A stretch of DNA of 44,681 bases from Desulfobacteraceae bacterium (GCA_003599885.1 QZKW01000001.1:1-44681), one strand, 5' to 3'. Numbered from the stretch's first letter, positions 14,647 to 25,044 are shown. Notes: generated by a model not told the origin, from the letters alone. Program-made: numbers and translations.

Positions 14647-17319
14647 ATGAATCGGATAGCGACCTCCATCAAGAATCGCTTAAGTCTTCGTCTTCCGCAA
14701 TCTGAAAGTCTAAATATACTGGCGGAACTTGCCGATCAACTGGAATTAAAAAAGAATGTTGATCTGCCGACCGAGCTCGAAAAAGTAAAGACCCGATACC
14801 CCATATGCACGGATTTTGAACGGGACTTTCCGTCTATCTGTTTCGCCCTTGCCACCGGTGTCGGCAAAACCCGGCTCATGGGCGCGTTTATCGCCTATCT
14901 GTACTTAGCGAAAGGCATTAAAAATTTCTTTGTACTGTCGCCGAACCTCACCATTTATGAAAAACTCATCACGGACCTTTCAGAGCCGAACCACCCCAAA
15001 TATGTGTTTAACGGCATCGGCGAATTGGTGCATCAGCGCCCCCGGATCATCACCGGCGACAATTACAAGGATTTCCGCCAGTCCCTGATGTTTGACAAGT
15101 CGGAAATCAATATCAGCCTGTTCAATATTTCAAAAATCAACGCCGAAACCCGAGGCGGCACCACGCCCCGCATTAAAAGGATGTCTGAAGTATTGGGCGA
15201 ACCGTATTTTGATTATCTGGCGGGTCTCGATGACTTGGTGCTGCTGATGGATGAATCCCATCACTACCGGGCGGACCGGGGCATGCAGGTCATCAATGAG
15301 CTGAAACCGCTTCTGGGCCTGGAACTCACCGCAACGCCCCAGGTGGAAAGGGCCGGAAACGCCATCAAATTTAAAAATGTCGTGTATGAATATTCGCTGG
15401 CAAAAGCCATCAGGGACGGGTTTGTCAAAGAACCCGCCGTCGCCACCCGAAGAGATTTCAATCCGGCGCAATATTCGGCGGAGGAACTGGACCGGATTAA
15501 GCTGGAAGACGGCATCCGTCTTCATGAAAACACAAAGGTGGCGCTGGATATTTATTCCCGGGACGCCAAAGTCCAGAAGGTGAAGCCCTTTGTGCTGGTG
15601 GTGGCGAAAGATACCCTTCATGCAGCCCAAATAAAAAACCTGATCATTTCCCCGTCATTTTTTGAAGGTTATTACGCCGATAAGGTGATGGAGATTCATT
15701 CCAACCAGAAAGGCGGGGAAAAAGAGGAAAATATTGCCCGGCTTCTTTCTCTGGAAAGTCCGAAAAACGCTATTGAAATCGTCATTCATGTCAATATGCT
15801 GAAAGAGGGCTGGGATGTGACCAATCTTTACACCATCATCCCCTTGCGCACCGCAGCCTCCCAGACCCTCCGGGAACAGACCATCGGCCGGGGCCTCCGC
15901 CTGCCGTATGGTATAAGAACGGATAACGACAAGGTGGACAAACTGACCATTGTGGCCCATGACCGGTTTCAGGAAATCGTAGACGAGGCCAACAAGCCCG
16001 ATTCCATTATCCGGAAAGAAAATATCATCGAAATCGACCCGGAGGAATTAACCCATCCAAAGGAAGCCGTCACTGCCGTTTCATCCCTTGACCAGAAAAT
16101 GCAGGATGAGGAAAAACGCATTGAAGGTATTGCCCTTCCGGAAGAAAAACAAAAGGCAAAGATCAGCCTGGAACTTCAAAAAACCATTCTTTCCACCCTT
16201 CCGGAACTGAATACGTCAGTTACCGGCATCCATGACCTGACCCGGTCGGAAATAAAAGACCTCGCCGTCAACAAAATCAAACAGAAAATTTACAGCTCCC
16301 CCCAGAAAGAACTTTTCGTTGATCAAACCGTTCAACAAATTGAGGCTGCATATGACGCAATTGTCAGTGAATTTGCCGCAAACATCATTGAAATCCCCCG
16401 GATCATTATTCAGCAAAGTGAAAAAATACGATCCGGATTCCATGATTTTGATCTGGATGTGAAGAACCTGAACTTTCAACCGGTGGCCGAAGAAATCCTT
16501 GTCAAAAAACTCCGGGAACAGGAAAACGGCATTGATATCGTGATTGGCAGGGGCAGAATTATTCCTGACCGGTTGGATAAAGTCATCGTCAACGAACTGA
16601 TGAATTTCCCGGAAATCGATTATGATGTGTTCGCGGACCTGCTTTTCAAAGTGGCCGGGCAGGCGGTTTCAAAATGCAAGACCTATCTTGATGAAGAACA
16701 GATGATCAATGTGGTGCAGTATCACAAAAAAGAAATCGGGCAATACATTTATGCCCAGATGATGGAGCATTTTTACTGTGAAGCGCCGGATTTTCAAAAA
16801 CCGGTCGTCAGGCCTTTCACCCGCATCGAGGAACATAATTTTTCAAAATACACAAAAGACGCCATCCATCATTATGCCGACACCATTACCCCCACCAACG
16901 CGATCCCTTCCAAAGTGTTTTCCGGTTTTACAAAAGCCTGCCACAATCTGTATAAATTTGATTCCAAAACAGAAAAGGATTTCGCCTATATCCTGGAACA
17001 GGACAAGGCGGTGCTGAAATGGCTGCGCCCGGCAGGCAACCAGTTCCATATCTACTGGAAACACAATTCAAGACGCTATTGTCCTGATTTTGTGGCGGAA
17101 ACAGCAAATACCATCTATTTGATTGAAACCAAAAAGGAAGGCGATATAGACACCAACGAGGTTAAGGAAAAGTCACAGGCCGCCCTTGTCTATTGCCGAA
17201 ACGCAACCGAATTCACCACCCAAAACAGCGGCAAGCCCTGGAATTATATTTTAATTCCTCATGATGCGGTGAAAATGAACATGGGATTTGATACTTTAGC
17301 TAAACATTTTATACAGTAA
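14647..17319 (+). CDS. res: type III restriction-modification system, restriction/helicase subunit
   Basis: This 890-residue Res subunit is a superfamily 2 helicase-translocase with Walker A in ATGVGKTRLM (69-78) and DESH box at 202-205. A later helicase motif VI region reads REQTIGRGLRLPYG. A C-terminal PD-(D/E)XK nuclease domain has PDF at 813-815 and ETK at 827-829. With Mod it cuts unmethylated DNA after ATP hydrolysis. All key residues are present, so it looks functional. It begins with its own AGGAAA ribosome-binding site, 967 bp after mod, where the ancestral arrangement was an ATGA overlap. Codons in the first 32 positions differ from the truncated copy behind mod at 19 of 31 positions, mostly silently. 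Confidence 0.93.
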   Translation: MNRIATSIKNRLSLRLPQSESLNILAELADQLELKKNVDLPTELEKVKTRYPICTDFERDFPSICFALATGVGKTRLMGAFIAYLYLAKGIKNFFVLSPNLTIYEKLITDLSEPNHPKYVFNGIGELVHQRPRIITGDNYKDFRQSLMFDKSEINISLFNISKINAETRGGTTPRIKRMSEVLGEPYFDYLAGLDDLVLLMDESHHYRADRGMQVINELKPLLGLELTATPQVERAGNAIKFKNVVYEYSLAKAIRDGFVKEPAVATRRDFNPAQYSAEELDRIKLEDGIRLHENTKVALDIYSRDAKVQKVKPFVLVVAKDTLHAAQIKNLIISPSFFEGYYADKVMEIHSNQKGGEKEENIARLLSLESPKNAIEIVIHVNMLKEGWDVTNLYTIIPLRTAASQTLREQTIGRGLRLPYGIRTDNDKVDKLTIVAHDRFQEIVDEANKPDSIIRKENIIEIDPEELTHPKEAVTAVSSLDQKMQDEEKRIEGIALPEEKQKAKISLELQKTILSTLPELNTSVTGIHDLTRSEIKDLAVNKIKQKIYSSPQKELFVDQTVQQIEAAYDAIVSEFAANIIEIPRIIIQQSEKIRSGFHDFDLDVKNLNFQPVAEEILVKKLREQENGIDIVIGRGRIIPDRLDKVIVNELMNFPEIDYDVFADLLFKVAGQAVSKCKTYLDEEQMINVVQYHKKEIGQYIYAQMMEHFYCEAPDFQKPVVRPFTRIEEHNFSKYTKDAIHHYADTITPTNAIPSKVFSGFTKACHNLYKFDSKTEKDFAYILEQDKAVLKWLRPAGNQFHIYWKHNSRRYCPDFVAETANTIYLIETKKEGDIDTNEVKEKSQAALVYCRNATEFTTQNSGKPWNYILIPHDAVKMNMGFDTLAKHFIQ

Positions 17320-17350
17320 AAAAGGCAATCTTTAAATAAGGAGAAAATCC

Positions 17351-17467
17351 ATGGGAGACAAAGGCGGCAAAAAAGACAAAGAAAAAAGCAAGAAACAGAA
17401 CAGCGAAAAACAAAAACATAAGGAAAAGGACAAGCTCGATAAACAGCCGAAAAAAACCATTAAATGA
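17351..17467 (+). CDS. small lysine-rich protein
   Basis: A 38-codon ORF begins with MGDKGGKKDKEKSKK. About two fifths of its residues are lysine, with Asp, Glu, Gln and Asn making up most of the rest. A good Shine-Dalgarno (AAGGAG, 6 bp spacing) precedes the ATG, 31 bp behind res in the same direction. The composition implies a disordered, strongly basic peptide that could bind nucleic acid. Short lysine-rich ORFs like this occur in many genomes and often go unannotated. The ribosome-binding site supports translation; a functional tie to the restriction system is unproven. Confidence 0.5.
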   Translation: MGDKGGKKDKEKSKKQNSEKQKHKEKDKLDKQPKKTIK

Positions 17468-17576
17468 TCGGATTCCCAGTCTGGAAAATCGTAAATATTA
17501 TCTATCCTGAATAAGAATGAAAATGTTGGATGTTGAGATCGCTGAAAAGAGTCTCACTCAAAATCTCACACAAAAG

Positions 17577-17614
17577 AATCAAGGGTTAACAGCATAAGCT
17601 GTAAACCCTTGATT
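17577..17614 (-). terminator. terminator behind tRNA-Arg
   Basis: A long hairpin with arms of about 18 bases (one mismatch) and a short loop lies just past the CCA end of the minus-strand tRNA. It is followed on that strand by CTTTT. A TTTT on the plus-strand side may let it act in both directions. Confidence 0.65.
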
Positions 17615-17618
17615 TTAG

Positions 17619-17695
17619 TGGCGCGCCCGGAGAGATTCGAACTCCCGACCTACGGATTCGTAGTCCGGCGCTCTATCCAGCTGAGCTACGGGCGC
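17619..17695 (-). tRNA. tRNA-Arg (anticodon ACG)
   Basis: A full cloverleaf reads on the minus strand: acceptor GCGCCCG pairs with CGGGCGC, the D arm contains AGCTCAGCTGGATAGAGC, the anticodon loop is CTACGAA, and the T arm has GTTCGAATC. The CCA is encoded. A34 of this tRNA is the substrate of TadA, encoded divergently 150 bp away. Confidence 0.95.
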
Positions 17696-17711
17696 TTTTA
17701 ATTTTTGATTG

Positions 17712-17740
17712 TTAATATTCCATACGGGTCATGATGTCAA
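17712..17740 (-). promoter_or_regulatory. sigma70-type promoter of tRNA-Arg
   Basis: On the minus strand TTGACA (17735-17740) and TATTAA (17712-17717) are separated by 17 bp. The -10 ends 16 bp before the tRNA 5' end, the expected distance for a stable RNA gene. Confidence 0.6.
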
Positions 17741-17845
17741 TTGTTTTATAACTTGACGGGTCATGTAATTTTTAATATGTCGCTTTACGGTTGCCGTTAA
17801 ATTATTTACCCAATAATCGGGGTTATTCCCGTCTTTGATGATTGT

Positions 17846-18343
17846 ATGAAAAAATCCGGGCAATGCGGGATGTTTGAAGAACACGGGTATTATATGGATC
17901 TGGCCTTAACGGAAGCCCGAAAAGCTTATGCCGAAGATGAAGTGCCCGTGGGTGCGGTATTGGTTGACGGGGAAGGCGGCATTCTGGCGGTAGCCCATAA
18001 CCAGACTATCGGCCGCCATGACCCAACGGCTCACGCAGAAATTACAGCCATCCGAAATGCCGGAAAAAAAATTAAAAACTACCGCTTTTTAAAGACCACC
18101 CTTTATGTTACGGTTGAACCATGCATCATGTGTATGGGAGCCATCATCCATTCCAGAATCAGTCATGTGGTTTTTGGCGCAATGGATGCCAAGTGGGGCG
18201 CGGCCGGTTCGCTGTATCAGTTTCAGGATGACCGGCGGCTGAATCATCAGCTTCTGGTCACCGGCGGTGTATGTGAAGAGGCCTGCAGGCAGCTCATGCA
18301 GGATTTTTTTAAAACAAAACGGCAGTCAGTCATGGCGCGATGA
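17846..18343 (+). CDS. tadA: tRNA-specific adenosine deaminase (A34 to inosine)
   Basis: This 165-residue cytidine-deaminase-fold enzyme has the zinc and catalytic residues HAE (His63, Glu65) and PCIMC (Cys93, Cys96). DEVPVGAVLV and GRHDPTAHAE are TadA-typical. It deaminates A34 of tRNA-Arg(ACG) to inosine so the tRNA can read CGU, CGC and CGA. ATGs at 17870 and 17894 are alternative starts; no start has a strong ribosome-binding site. The gene sits back to back with the tRNA-Arg(ACG) gene and 43 bp before purA. Confidence 0.92.
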   Translation: MKKSGQCGMFEEHGYYMDLALTEARKAYAEDEVPVGAVLVDGEGGILAVAHNQTIGRHDPTAHAEITAIRNAGKKIKNYRFLKTTLYVTVEPCIMCMGAIIHSRISHVVFGAMDAKWGAAGSLYQFQDDRRLNHQLLVTGGVCEEACRQLMQDFFKTKRQSVMAR

Positions 18344-18365
18344 AAATCCGTGGACTGGCTGATAG

Positions 18366-19704
<1,339 letters not shown>

Positions 19705-19718
19705 AAGCTTCCAACAGT

Positions 19719-19795
19719 CGGGACGTGGCTCAGTCTGGTAGAGCACAGCGTTCGGGACGCTGGGGTCGCAAGTTCAAATCTTGCCGTCCCGACCA
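19719..19795 (+). tRNA. tRNA-Pro (anticodon CGG)
   Basis: A cloverleaf with acceptor CGGGACG/CGTCCCG, anticodon stem CAGCG/CGCTG, loop TTCGGGA, T arm with GTTCAAATC and an encoded CCA. The C1 base at the 5' end is typical of bacterial tRNA-Pro. Confidence 0.95.
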
Positions 19796-19798
19796 AAA

Positions 19799-19834
19799 AA
19801 ATCAGCAAGTGCCACACTTTGCTGATTTTTTTTT
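19799..19834 (+). terminator. intrinsic terminator after tRNA-Pro
   Basis: AATCAGCAA and the complementary TTTGCTGATT form a hairpin followed by nine T residues, starting four bases after the tRNA CCA. Confidence 0.85.
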
Positions 19835-20093
19835 GTCCGATTGAAGCGGCTGATCGAATTCCCCCACAAAGTGTTGATTGCGCCGTTATCCATTTTATTT
19901 AATTATTGATCAATATTCGACCTGCCTATAAAAATGACTTGTCATCCTAAAGATCAAAATGATATCGCTATGATGCATTATGTATCAGAAGCGTATCGTC
20001 GCGTTGAGGAATCAATGGATTTTTTGATGAATTGACTCGCATGTTATTGTTTTATTAAAATTTAAAGGTTTATTAAATTAAGGAGCTGATTTG

Positions 20094-21161
20094 ATGGTTA
20101 TTTTTACAAAAAAAACTGCTTGGTTAATGATGATTTGCATGATGGCGACAGCTCTGATGTGTGTGTCTTCTGCGGTGGCGGCGGATAAAAAATCAAAAGG
20201 GGATAAATCCGCAGGCAGCTACATTGCAAAAGTCAATGGTGTTGAAATTTCAAATACGGATCTCGAAAGAAAATTCAACCTGATCAAAGAACGGTATGCT
20301 AGCATGGGAATGCCGCTGGATGACGCTAAACTCCAGGAATTTAGAAAAAATATTTTAAACAGCCTGATTGACCAGGAAGTGTTGTACCAGGAAAGTGTGG
20401 CTGAAGGAATTAAAGTTGATCCTGCAGAAGTAAGCAAAGAACTTGCCAATTTTAAAAAACAATTTGAAACTGAAGAAGCATTTAAAAAACAAATTGCCCA
20501 AATGAATTTTACGGAAGAGGTTATTGTTACGCAAATTACAAGAAGCAAATCGATCCAGAAATTTATAGAGGCAAAAGTGATGCCTGGCATTGTTATCTCA
20601 GATGAAGACGTGAAAAAATATTATGACAGCCATCCGGATGAATTTAAACTTAAGGAGAGGGTGCACGCAAGTCATATTCTGGTGAAAGTGGACCCCAAAT
20701 CGCCGGATGCTGAAAAGGATAAAAAAGCAGCCCTGAAAAAAATTGAAGGCATCAAGGCGAAGATAGATAAAGGTGGGGATTTCGCCAAGCTGGCCGAGGA
20801 AAATTCTGACTGTCCCAGCAAAGCCAAGGGAGGGGATCTGGGATTTTTTGAGCGTGGTCAAATGGTAAAACCCTTTGAAGACGCTGCTTTTGGTTTAAAA
20901 CCCGGAGAGACGAGCGGGATTGTGGAAACCCAGTTCGGATATCATATTATCAAATGCCAGGAAAAGAAAGAAGCCTCCACCCTGCCACTTGACGAGGTTA
21001 AAGAAAACCTTAAGAACAAATTAAAAGATGACCGTTTCAAAGAAACCTTTCCGGCATATATGGAAACTTTGAAAAAGAAATATACCATTGACATCCCGAA
21101 AGATGAGTCTGCGTCACAACCTGCCGCAAAAGAAAAAGCAAAAGAACCGGAAAAAAAATAA
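20094..21161 (+). CDS. exported SurA/PrsA-like parvulin peptidyl-prolyl isomerase
   Basis: This 355-residue protein has a signal peptide ending near SSAVAA (about residue 28) and a SurA_N-like helical chaperone part (about 45-180). One parvulin rotamase domain follows (about 190-290), with VHASHILVK at its start and GGDLGFFERGQMVKPFEDAAF and FGYHIIKC later. The tail is lysine- and proline-rich. It should help fold proteins in the periplasm or outer membrane. The ATG at 20094 is preferred over the in-frame TTG just before it, because AAGGAG sits nine bases upstream. It is followed by the FabH-like gene after a 69-bp gap. Confidence 0.88.
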   Translation: MVIFTKKTAWLMMICMMATALMCVSSAVAADKKSKGDKSAGSYIAKVNGVEISNTDLERKFNLIKERYASMGMPLDDAKLQEFRKNILNSLIDQEVLYQESVAEGIKVDPAEVSKELANFKKQFETEEAFKKQIAQMNFTEEVIVTQITRSKSIQKFIEAKVMPGIVISDEDVKKYYDSHPDEFKLKERVHASHILVKVDPKSPDAEKDKKAALKKIEGIKAKIDKGGDFAKLAEENSDCPSKAKGGDLGFFERGQMVKPFEDAAFGLKPGETSGIVETQFGYHIIKCQEKKEASTLPLDEVKENLKNKLKDDRFKETFPAYMETLKKKYTIDIPKDESASQPAAKEKAKEPEKK

Positions 21162-21230
21162 TCTGATTAGATTATTCTGTTTGCCATACTTTTAATGATG
21201 TAATTGTTCCGGAAAAGGGGAAAACTTTCG

Positions 21231-22238
21231 ATGAAAAAAACAATCATCAGAGGAACCGGCCGATACCTGCCGGAAAGGGTTGTTAAAAACCAGGAAATGT
21301 CCCAATGGATGGACACATCAGACGAATGGATCGAGCAGCGAACCGGAATTCAGGAAAGACGCTGGATAGATGAGGATAGTAAAGTCGGCGCATCGGATCT
21401 GGGGCTTATCGCTTCCAGAATCGCATTAGAGCGGGCCGGGTGGCAGCCGGAAGACCTGGATCTGATTATTTTCGCCACCTTAAGTCCGGATATTAATTTC
21501 CCGGGTTCCGGGTGTCTGCTTCAGAGCAAACTCGGCCTCAAATCAACGCCCGCGCTTGATATCCGACAGCAGTGCACGGGATTCCTCTATGGCTTGCAGA
21601 TCGCCGATGCTTATATCAAAAGCGGACATGCGAACCGGATTCTGTTCGTGGGCGGGGAAGTCCACAGCACGGGCCTGGAGCGGGCGAATCGGGGCAGGGA
21701 CGTAACAGTTATTTTTGGAGATGGCGCTGGTGCCATCTGTTTAGAAGGGGTGGAAACGGATGAGGATGTGGGTCTGATAGCGACCAGTCTGCACGCTCAG
21801 GGCGATTATGCCGAATCATTGATGCTGGAGGCTCCGGCGTCCCGACTCAGTCCCCGGCTAACCCATGAAATGATTGATGATGGGCGCGTCTGGCCGAAAA
21901 TGGACGGGCGCAATATATTTAAACTGGCAATCACACGCCTTCCTGAGATAACGCAGACGGTATTAAGCAAAGCCGGTTTAACGATTAATGATATTGATAT
22001 GGTGTTTCCTCATCAGGCCAATCTCCGCATTAACCAATCCTACCAGAAAGCTATGGGGATAGCGGATGATAAAATATTTAATAATATTCAAAAGTACGGT
22101 AATACCACCGCCGGCAGCATCCCCATCGCTCTGGATGAAGCGATTGAAAAAAATCTGCTTCCGGAAAAAAGTACAGTGCTTTTTGTCGGACTGGGTGCCG
22201 GCTTGACCTGGGGTGCCATGATTTACCGATTTTTATAA
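21231..22238 (+). CDS. 3-oxoacyl-ACP synthase III (FabH) family protein
   Basis: This 335-residue thiolase-fold ketosynthase has the complete FabH triad: Cys115 in QQCTGFLYGL, His261 in PHQANLRI and Asn291 in GNTTAGSIP. The GAGL motif near the C-terminus is also present. The start at 21231 has AAAAGGGGAAAA in front and gives the usual MKKTIIRGTGRYLPE beginning. It is not in a fatty-acid gene cluster, so it may be the housekeeping FabH or a paralogue with another acyl-CoA preference. A strong terminator for this gene lies 52 bp downstream, inside the convergent pgi gene. Confidence 0.88.
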   Translation: MKKTIIRGTGRYLPERVVKNQEMSQWMDTSDEWIEQRTGIQERRWIDEDSKVGASDLGLIASRIALERAGWQPEDLDLIIFATLSPDINFPGSGCLLQSKLGLKSTPALDIRQQCTGFLYGLQIADAYIKSGHANRILFVGGEVHSTGLERANRGRDVTVIFGDGAGAICLEGVETDEDVGLIATSLHAQGDYAESLMLEAPASRLSPRLTHEMIDDGRVWPKMDGRNIFKLAITRLPEITQTVLSKAGLTINDIDMVFPHQANLRINQSYQKAMGIADDKIFNNIQKYGNTTAGSIPIALDEAIEKNLLPEKSTVLFVGLGAGLTWGAMIYRFL

Positions 22239-22250
22239 ATCAGAACCTGC

Positions 22251-23867
22251 CTAACCAAACAGCATTTCCAGATAAAACTTCTGAATCTCATCCCGATTAT
22301 CAAACCGGTAATCGGGATTTTTATTTTTTTCAGCCATCGTTTTCCGGATGTCCCCGGCCATCACTTTTCCCAGTTCCACACCATACTGATCAAAGGGATT
22401 GATCCCCCAGATAAACGCTTCAAAAACGGTTCGGGCTTCATAAAATGCCAGCAGGCGGCCGATATTTTTAGGGGACAGATCGTCCATTACCAGCGTGGAT
22501 GAGGGACGGTTTCCGGAAAACCGTTTGGCAGGCGATGGATCCTCTTCTTTTCCTACTGCAAGGGCCTGAGCCTGGGCCATGAGATTGGCCCACAATTCCT
22601 GATGATTGGTCACACCCTGGGACAAACCGTTATATTGATCATAACAAGGGTTCAGCACGCCGATAAAATCAATGGGAAAGGGCCGTCCCTGATGGGCTAG
22701 TTGAAAAAAAGAATGCTGGGCGTTGGTACCGGGTTCTCCAAAAATAATGCTGCCGCAGGATACGCGAACCGGTTCGCCGTCAAGGGTCACGGATTTGCCG
22801 TTGCTTTCCATGGAAAGCTGCTGTACGTGAGCCGCGAGTTTGGACAATGGGGAAGAATAGGGGATGAGACCCTGAGCCGGGTATTCCAGAAAATTGATGT
22901 TCCACACGCTGATCAGGGCAGCCAGCAGGGGCAGGTTTTCCTGGGCCGGGGTTGTGGCGGCATGGATGTCCATTTCTTCAGCGCCTTTTAAAAACGCTTC
23001 GAACCGGTCGTATCCGAGATAAAGGCTCAGGGGTACGCCACCAACGGCAGAGGTGACGCTGTATCTCCCGCCGATATAATCAAACATGTGAAAAGTTTTG
23101 AGCACCGGGTTAGAAGGATCATCCCCAGGACTTCCCTTGCTTGTGACTGTGACCATATGATTTTTCGGATCAAGGCCGTGGCTGGTGATATATTTTACCG
23201 CTTGCAGGGTATTGGCTGTTGTTTCCGCAGTGGTATAGGTTTTGGAAATAACGATCCACAGAGTGGTTTCCGGCACAATTTTCGACGCGATCGCCCCGAA
23301 ATTGTCGATATCCACATTGGACAGAAAATGCATCCGAATGCCTTTGTCCGCCTGGTGCTGAAGCGCTGTGGTCGCAAACTCCGCGCCCAGATAAGAGCCG
23401 CCGATGCCGATTACCACCACATCTCTAAACGGCATTCCGCTGGGTCCGGTAATTTTGCCTGCAATTAAATCGTCTGAAAACGATTTAATATCATTACGGA
23501 TGCGCCGGATTTCCGGCATCACGTCCTTGCCGTCGTTCAATACGGGTTTGTTTGAAAAACTGCGGCAAGCGGTATGAAGGGCTGCACGGTCTTCGGTGAC
23601 GTTCACATGATCACCGCCCATCATTTGCTCAAACCGGCCCATGATGTTCCTGTCTTCAGCAAGTTCCAGCAACAGATGAAGCGCTTTATCATCCAGACGC
23701 TGCCGGGAGAAATCCAACCATAACCCGGCCCCTTTTTTTGAAAATTTTTTCAGGCGGCCCGATTCTTTGAGAAGAAATTTCAAGTGGTTTTCAGGGAGGG
23801 CCAGGGTTTTGGCATGATCGGCCAACTGCCGCCACGCTGGTAATGAGCTTAAAATATTCTTTGTCAT
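22251..23867 (-). CDS. pgi: glucose-6-phosphate isomerase
   Basis: This 538-residue enzyme interconverts glucose 6-phosphate and fructose 6-phosphate. Signature blocks are VIGIGGSYLGAEF, YIGGRYSVTSAVGGVPL, GTNAQHSFFQLAHQG and WGINPFDQYGVELGK. The length is that of long bacterial Pgi. The start has AGAGGTGG just upstream. It follows the DHH phosphoesterase gene after 36 bp on the same strand, so the two may be cotranscribed. Its last 80 bases contain, on the opposite strand, the terminator of the FabH-like gene. Confidence 0.95.
   Translation of the reverse strand: MTKNILSSLPAWRQLADHAKTLALPENHLKFLLKESGRLKKFSKKGAGLWLDFSRQRLDDKALHLLLELAEDRNIMGRFEQMMGGDHVNVTEDRAALHTACRSFSNKPVLNDGKDVMPEIRRIRNDIKSFSDDLIAGKITGPSGMPFRDVVVIGIGGSYLGAEFATTALQHQADKGIRMHFLSNVDIDNFGAIASKIVPETTLWIVISKTYTTAETTANTLQAVKYITSHGLDPKNHMVTVTSKGSPGDDPSNPVLKTFHMFDYIGGRYSVTSAVGGVPLSLYLGYDRFEAFLKGAEEMDIHAATTPAQENLPLLAALISVWNINFLEYPAQGLIPYSSPLSKLAAHVQQLSMESNGKSVTLDGEPVRVSCGSIIFGEPGTNAQHSFFQLAHQGRPFPIDFIGVLNPCYDQYNGLSQGVTNHQELWANLMAQAQALAVGKEEDPSPAKRFSGNRPSSTLVMDDLSPKNIGRLLAFYEARTVFEAFIWGINPFDQYGVELGKVMAGDIRKTMAEKNKNPDYRFDNRDEIQKFYLEMLFG
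22290..22330 (+). terminator. terminator of the FabH-like gene, inside pgi
   Basis: ATCCCGATTA and TAATCGGGAT form a perfect 10-bp stem around a 9-base loop, followed by TTTTATTTTTTT on the plus strand. It starts 52 bp after the FabH-like stop and lies within codons near the 3' end of the antisense pgi gene. Confidence 0.8.
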
Positions 23868-23903
23868 TGTCCACCTCTTTTGTTTAACCGCCTGTTTATA
23901 AGG

Positions 23904-24863
23904 TTACATCCGCAGAACGGATTCTTTTCCGTCCGTGAGCGCTTTTAGAAGTTCTTTGAATATTTGTTCGGCGTCACGGGTGTCCCGATGACACGCACCG
24001 GCAGCCCGATGACCGCCGCCCCCATGGGACAGCATGATTTCGCCGATATTCGCCTCTGAGCTGCGATTGATAATGGATTTGCCAACGGAAAATATAGTGA
24101 TATCATTTCCTTTTTCTTTACCCCGCCTCAATAAAATGGAAACATTGCACTGGGGATAAAGCGCATAGATAATAAACCGGTTGCCCGGAAATTTGATTTC
24201 CTGATCTCGCAAATCCAGAACCACAATGTTGTCATAAACCGTTGCAAGCTTCTGAACGAGTTCCTTATACCGGCTTTCATATTTGAAATAGACATCAGCC
24301 CGTTCTTTCACATCCGGCAGCTCCAGAATCTGGTCGATGGTCATTTTACCACAGTATTCTATTAAATCGCGATTAAACCGGTCTTTGGAAATCTGGAATT
24401 TCCCCCAGTCTTCGATTCCGGTCCGCTGGTCAATGATAAAATTCAGGAGTGCCCACCGGGCAGGGCTTAAAATGTCCTCTCGGGAAAAATCGCCGGAATC
24501 CGCTTTATCCACCCCGATCATCATGTCATCAAACAGGTCGGGAAAACGGGCTTTCCCTCCGTAATAATTATATACTACCCGGGCTGCAGACGGCGCATCC
24601 GGGTCAATAATGTGGCGGTCGTTTTTTTCATTGCGCAGTGCTTCGGAAAAGTGATGATCAATGGCCAGATGAACGCCATGAACATAGGGAAGATTGGTGG
24701 AAATGTCCCGATCGCTTACCTTAACAGCGCCGGACTGCATATCGCTTGGATGGTCCACAAATGCAATTTCATCCACCAGATCCAGATGTTTCATCAGCAC
24801 CGCACAAATCAGGCCGTCCAGATCGCTTCTGGTCAACAAGCGATATTTTATTATGTTTGCCAT
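23904..24863 (-). CDS. DHH/DHHA1 family phosphoesterase
   Basis: This 319-residue protein carries the DHH-family motifs: TRSDLDG (11-17), VDHP (36-39), IDHHF with DHH at 69-71, GVDKADSGD further on, and the DHHA1 glycine motif GGGGHRAAGACH near the C-terminus. The family includes NrnA-like nanoRNases, cyclic dinucleotide phosphodiesterases and pyrophosphatases. There is no RecJ-specific extension and no membrane segment. It is probably cotranscribed with pgi. The substrate cannot be chosen from sequence alone. Confidence 0.88.
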   Translation of the reverse strand: MANIIKYRLLTRSDLDGLICAVLMKHLDLVDEIAFVDHPSDMQSGAVKVSDRDISTNLPYVHGVHLAIDHHFSEALRNEKNDRHIIDPDAPSAARVVYNYYGGKARFPDLFDDMMIGVDKADSGDFSREDILSPARWALLNFIIDQRTGIEDWGKFQISKDRFNRDLIEYCGKMTIDQILELPDVKERADVYFKYESRYKELVQKLATVYDNIVVLDLRDQEIKFPGNRFIIYALYPQCNVSILLRRGKEKGNDITIFSVGKSIINRSSEANIGEIMLSHGGGGHRAAGACHRDTRDAEQIFKELLKALTDGKESVLRM

Positions 24864-25044
24864 ATGTTTAATTCCTTGATATTGAACTGCCGGTTAATAT
24901 AACAAATTAATAACAAATCCATATCCTGATCGCAACATGCGATTTTGGGATGGATAGAGTTTATTTTCTTTTATTAGTGCAAAGCTTCGTTTTTTTGACA
25001 GGCGACAGGTCTATCACAATCACCGGCATATTTCACCTACTTTT

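Noticed and set aside
12015-17319. A larger defence island around the type III R-M genes
   Set aside because: Neighbours are housekeeping genes on both sides; the AAA ATPases at the left end are more than 9 kb away.
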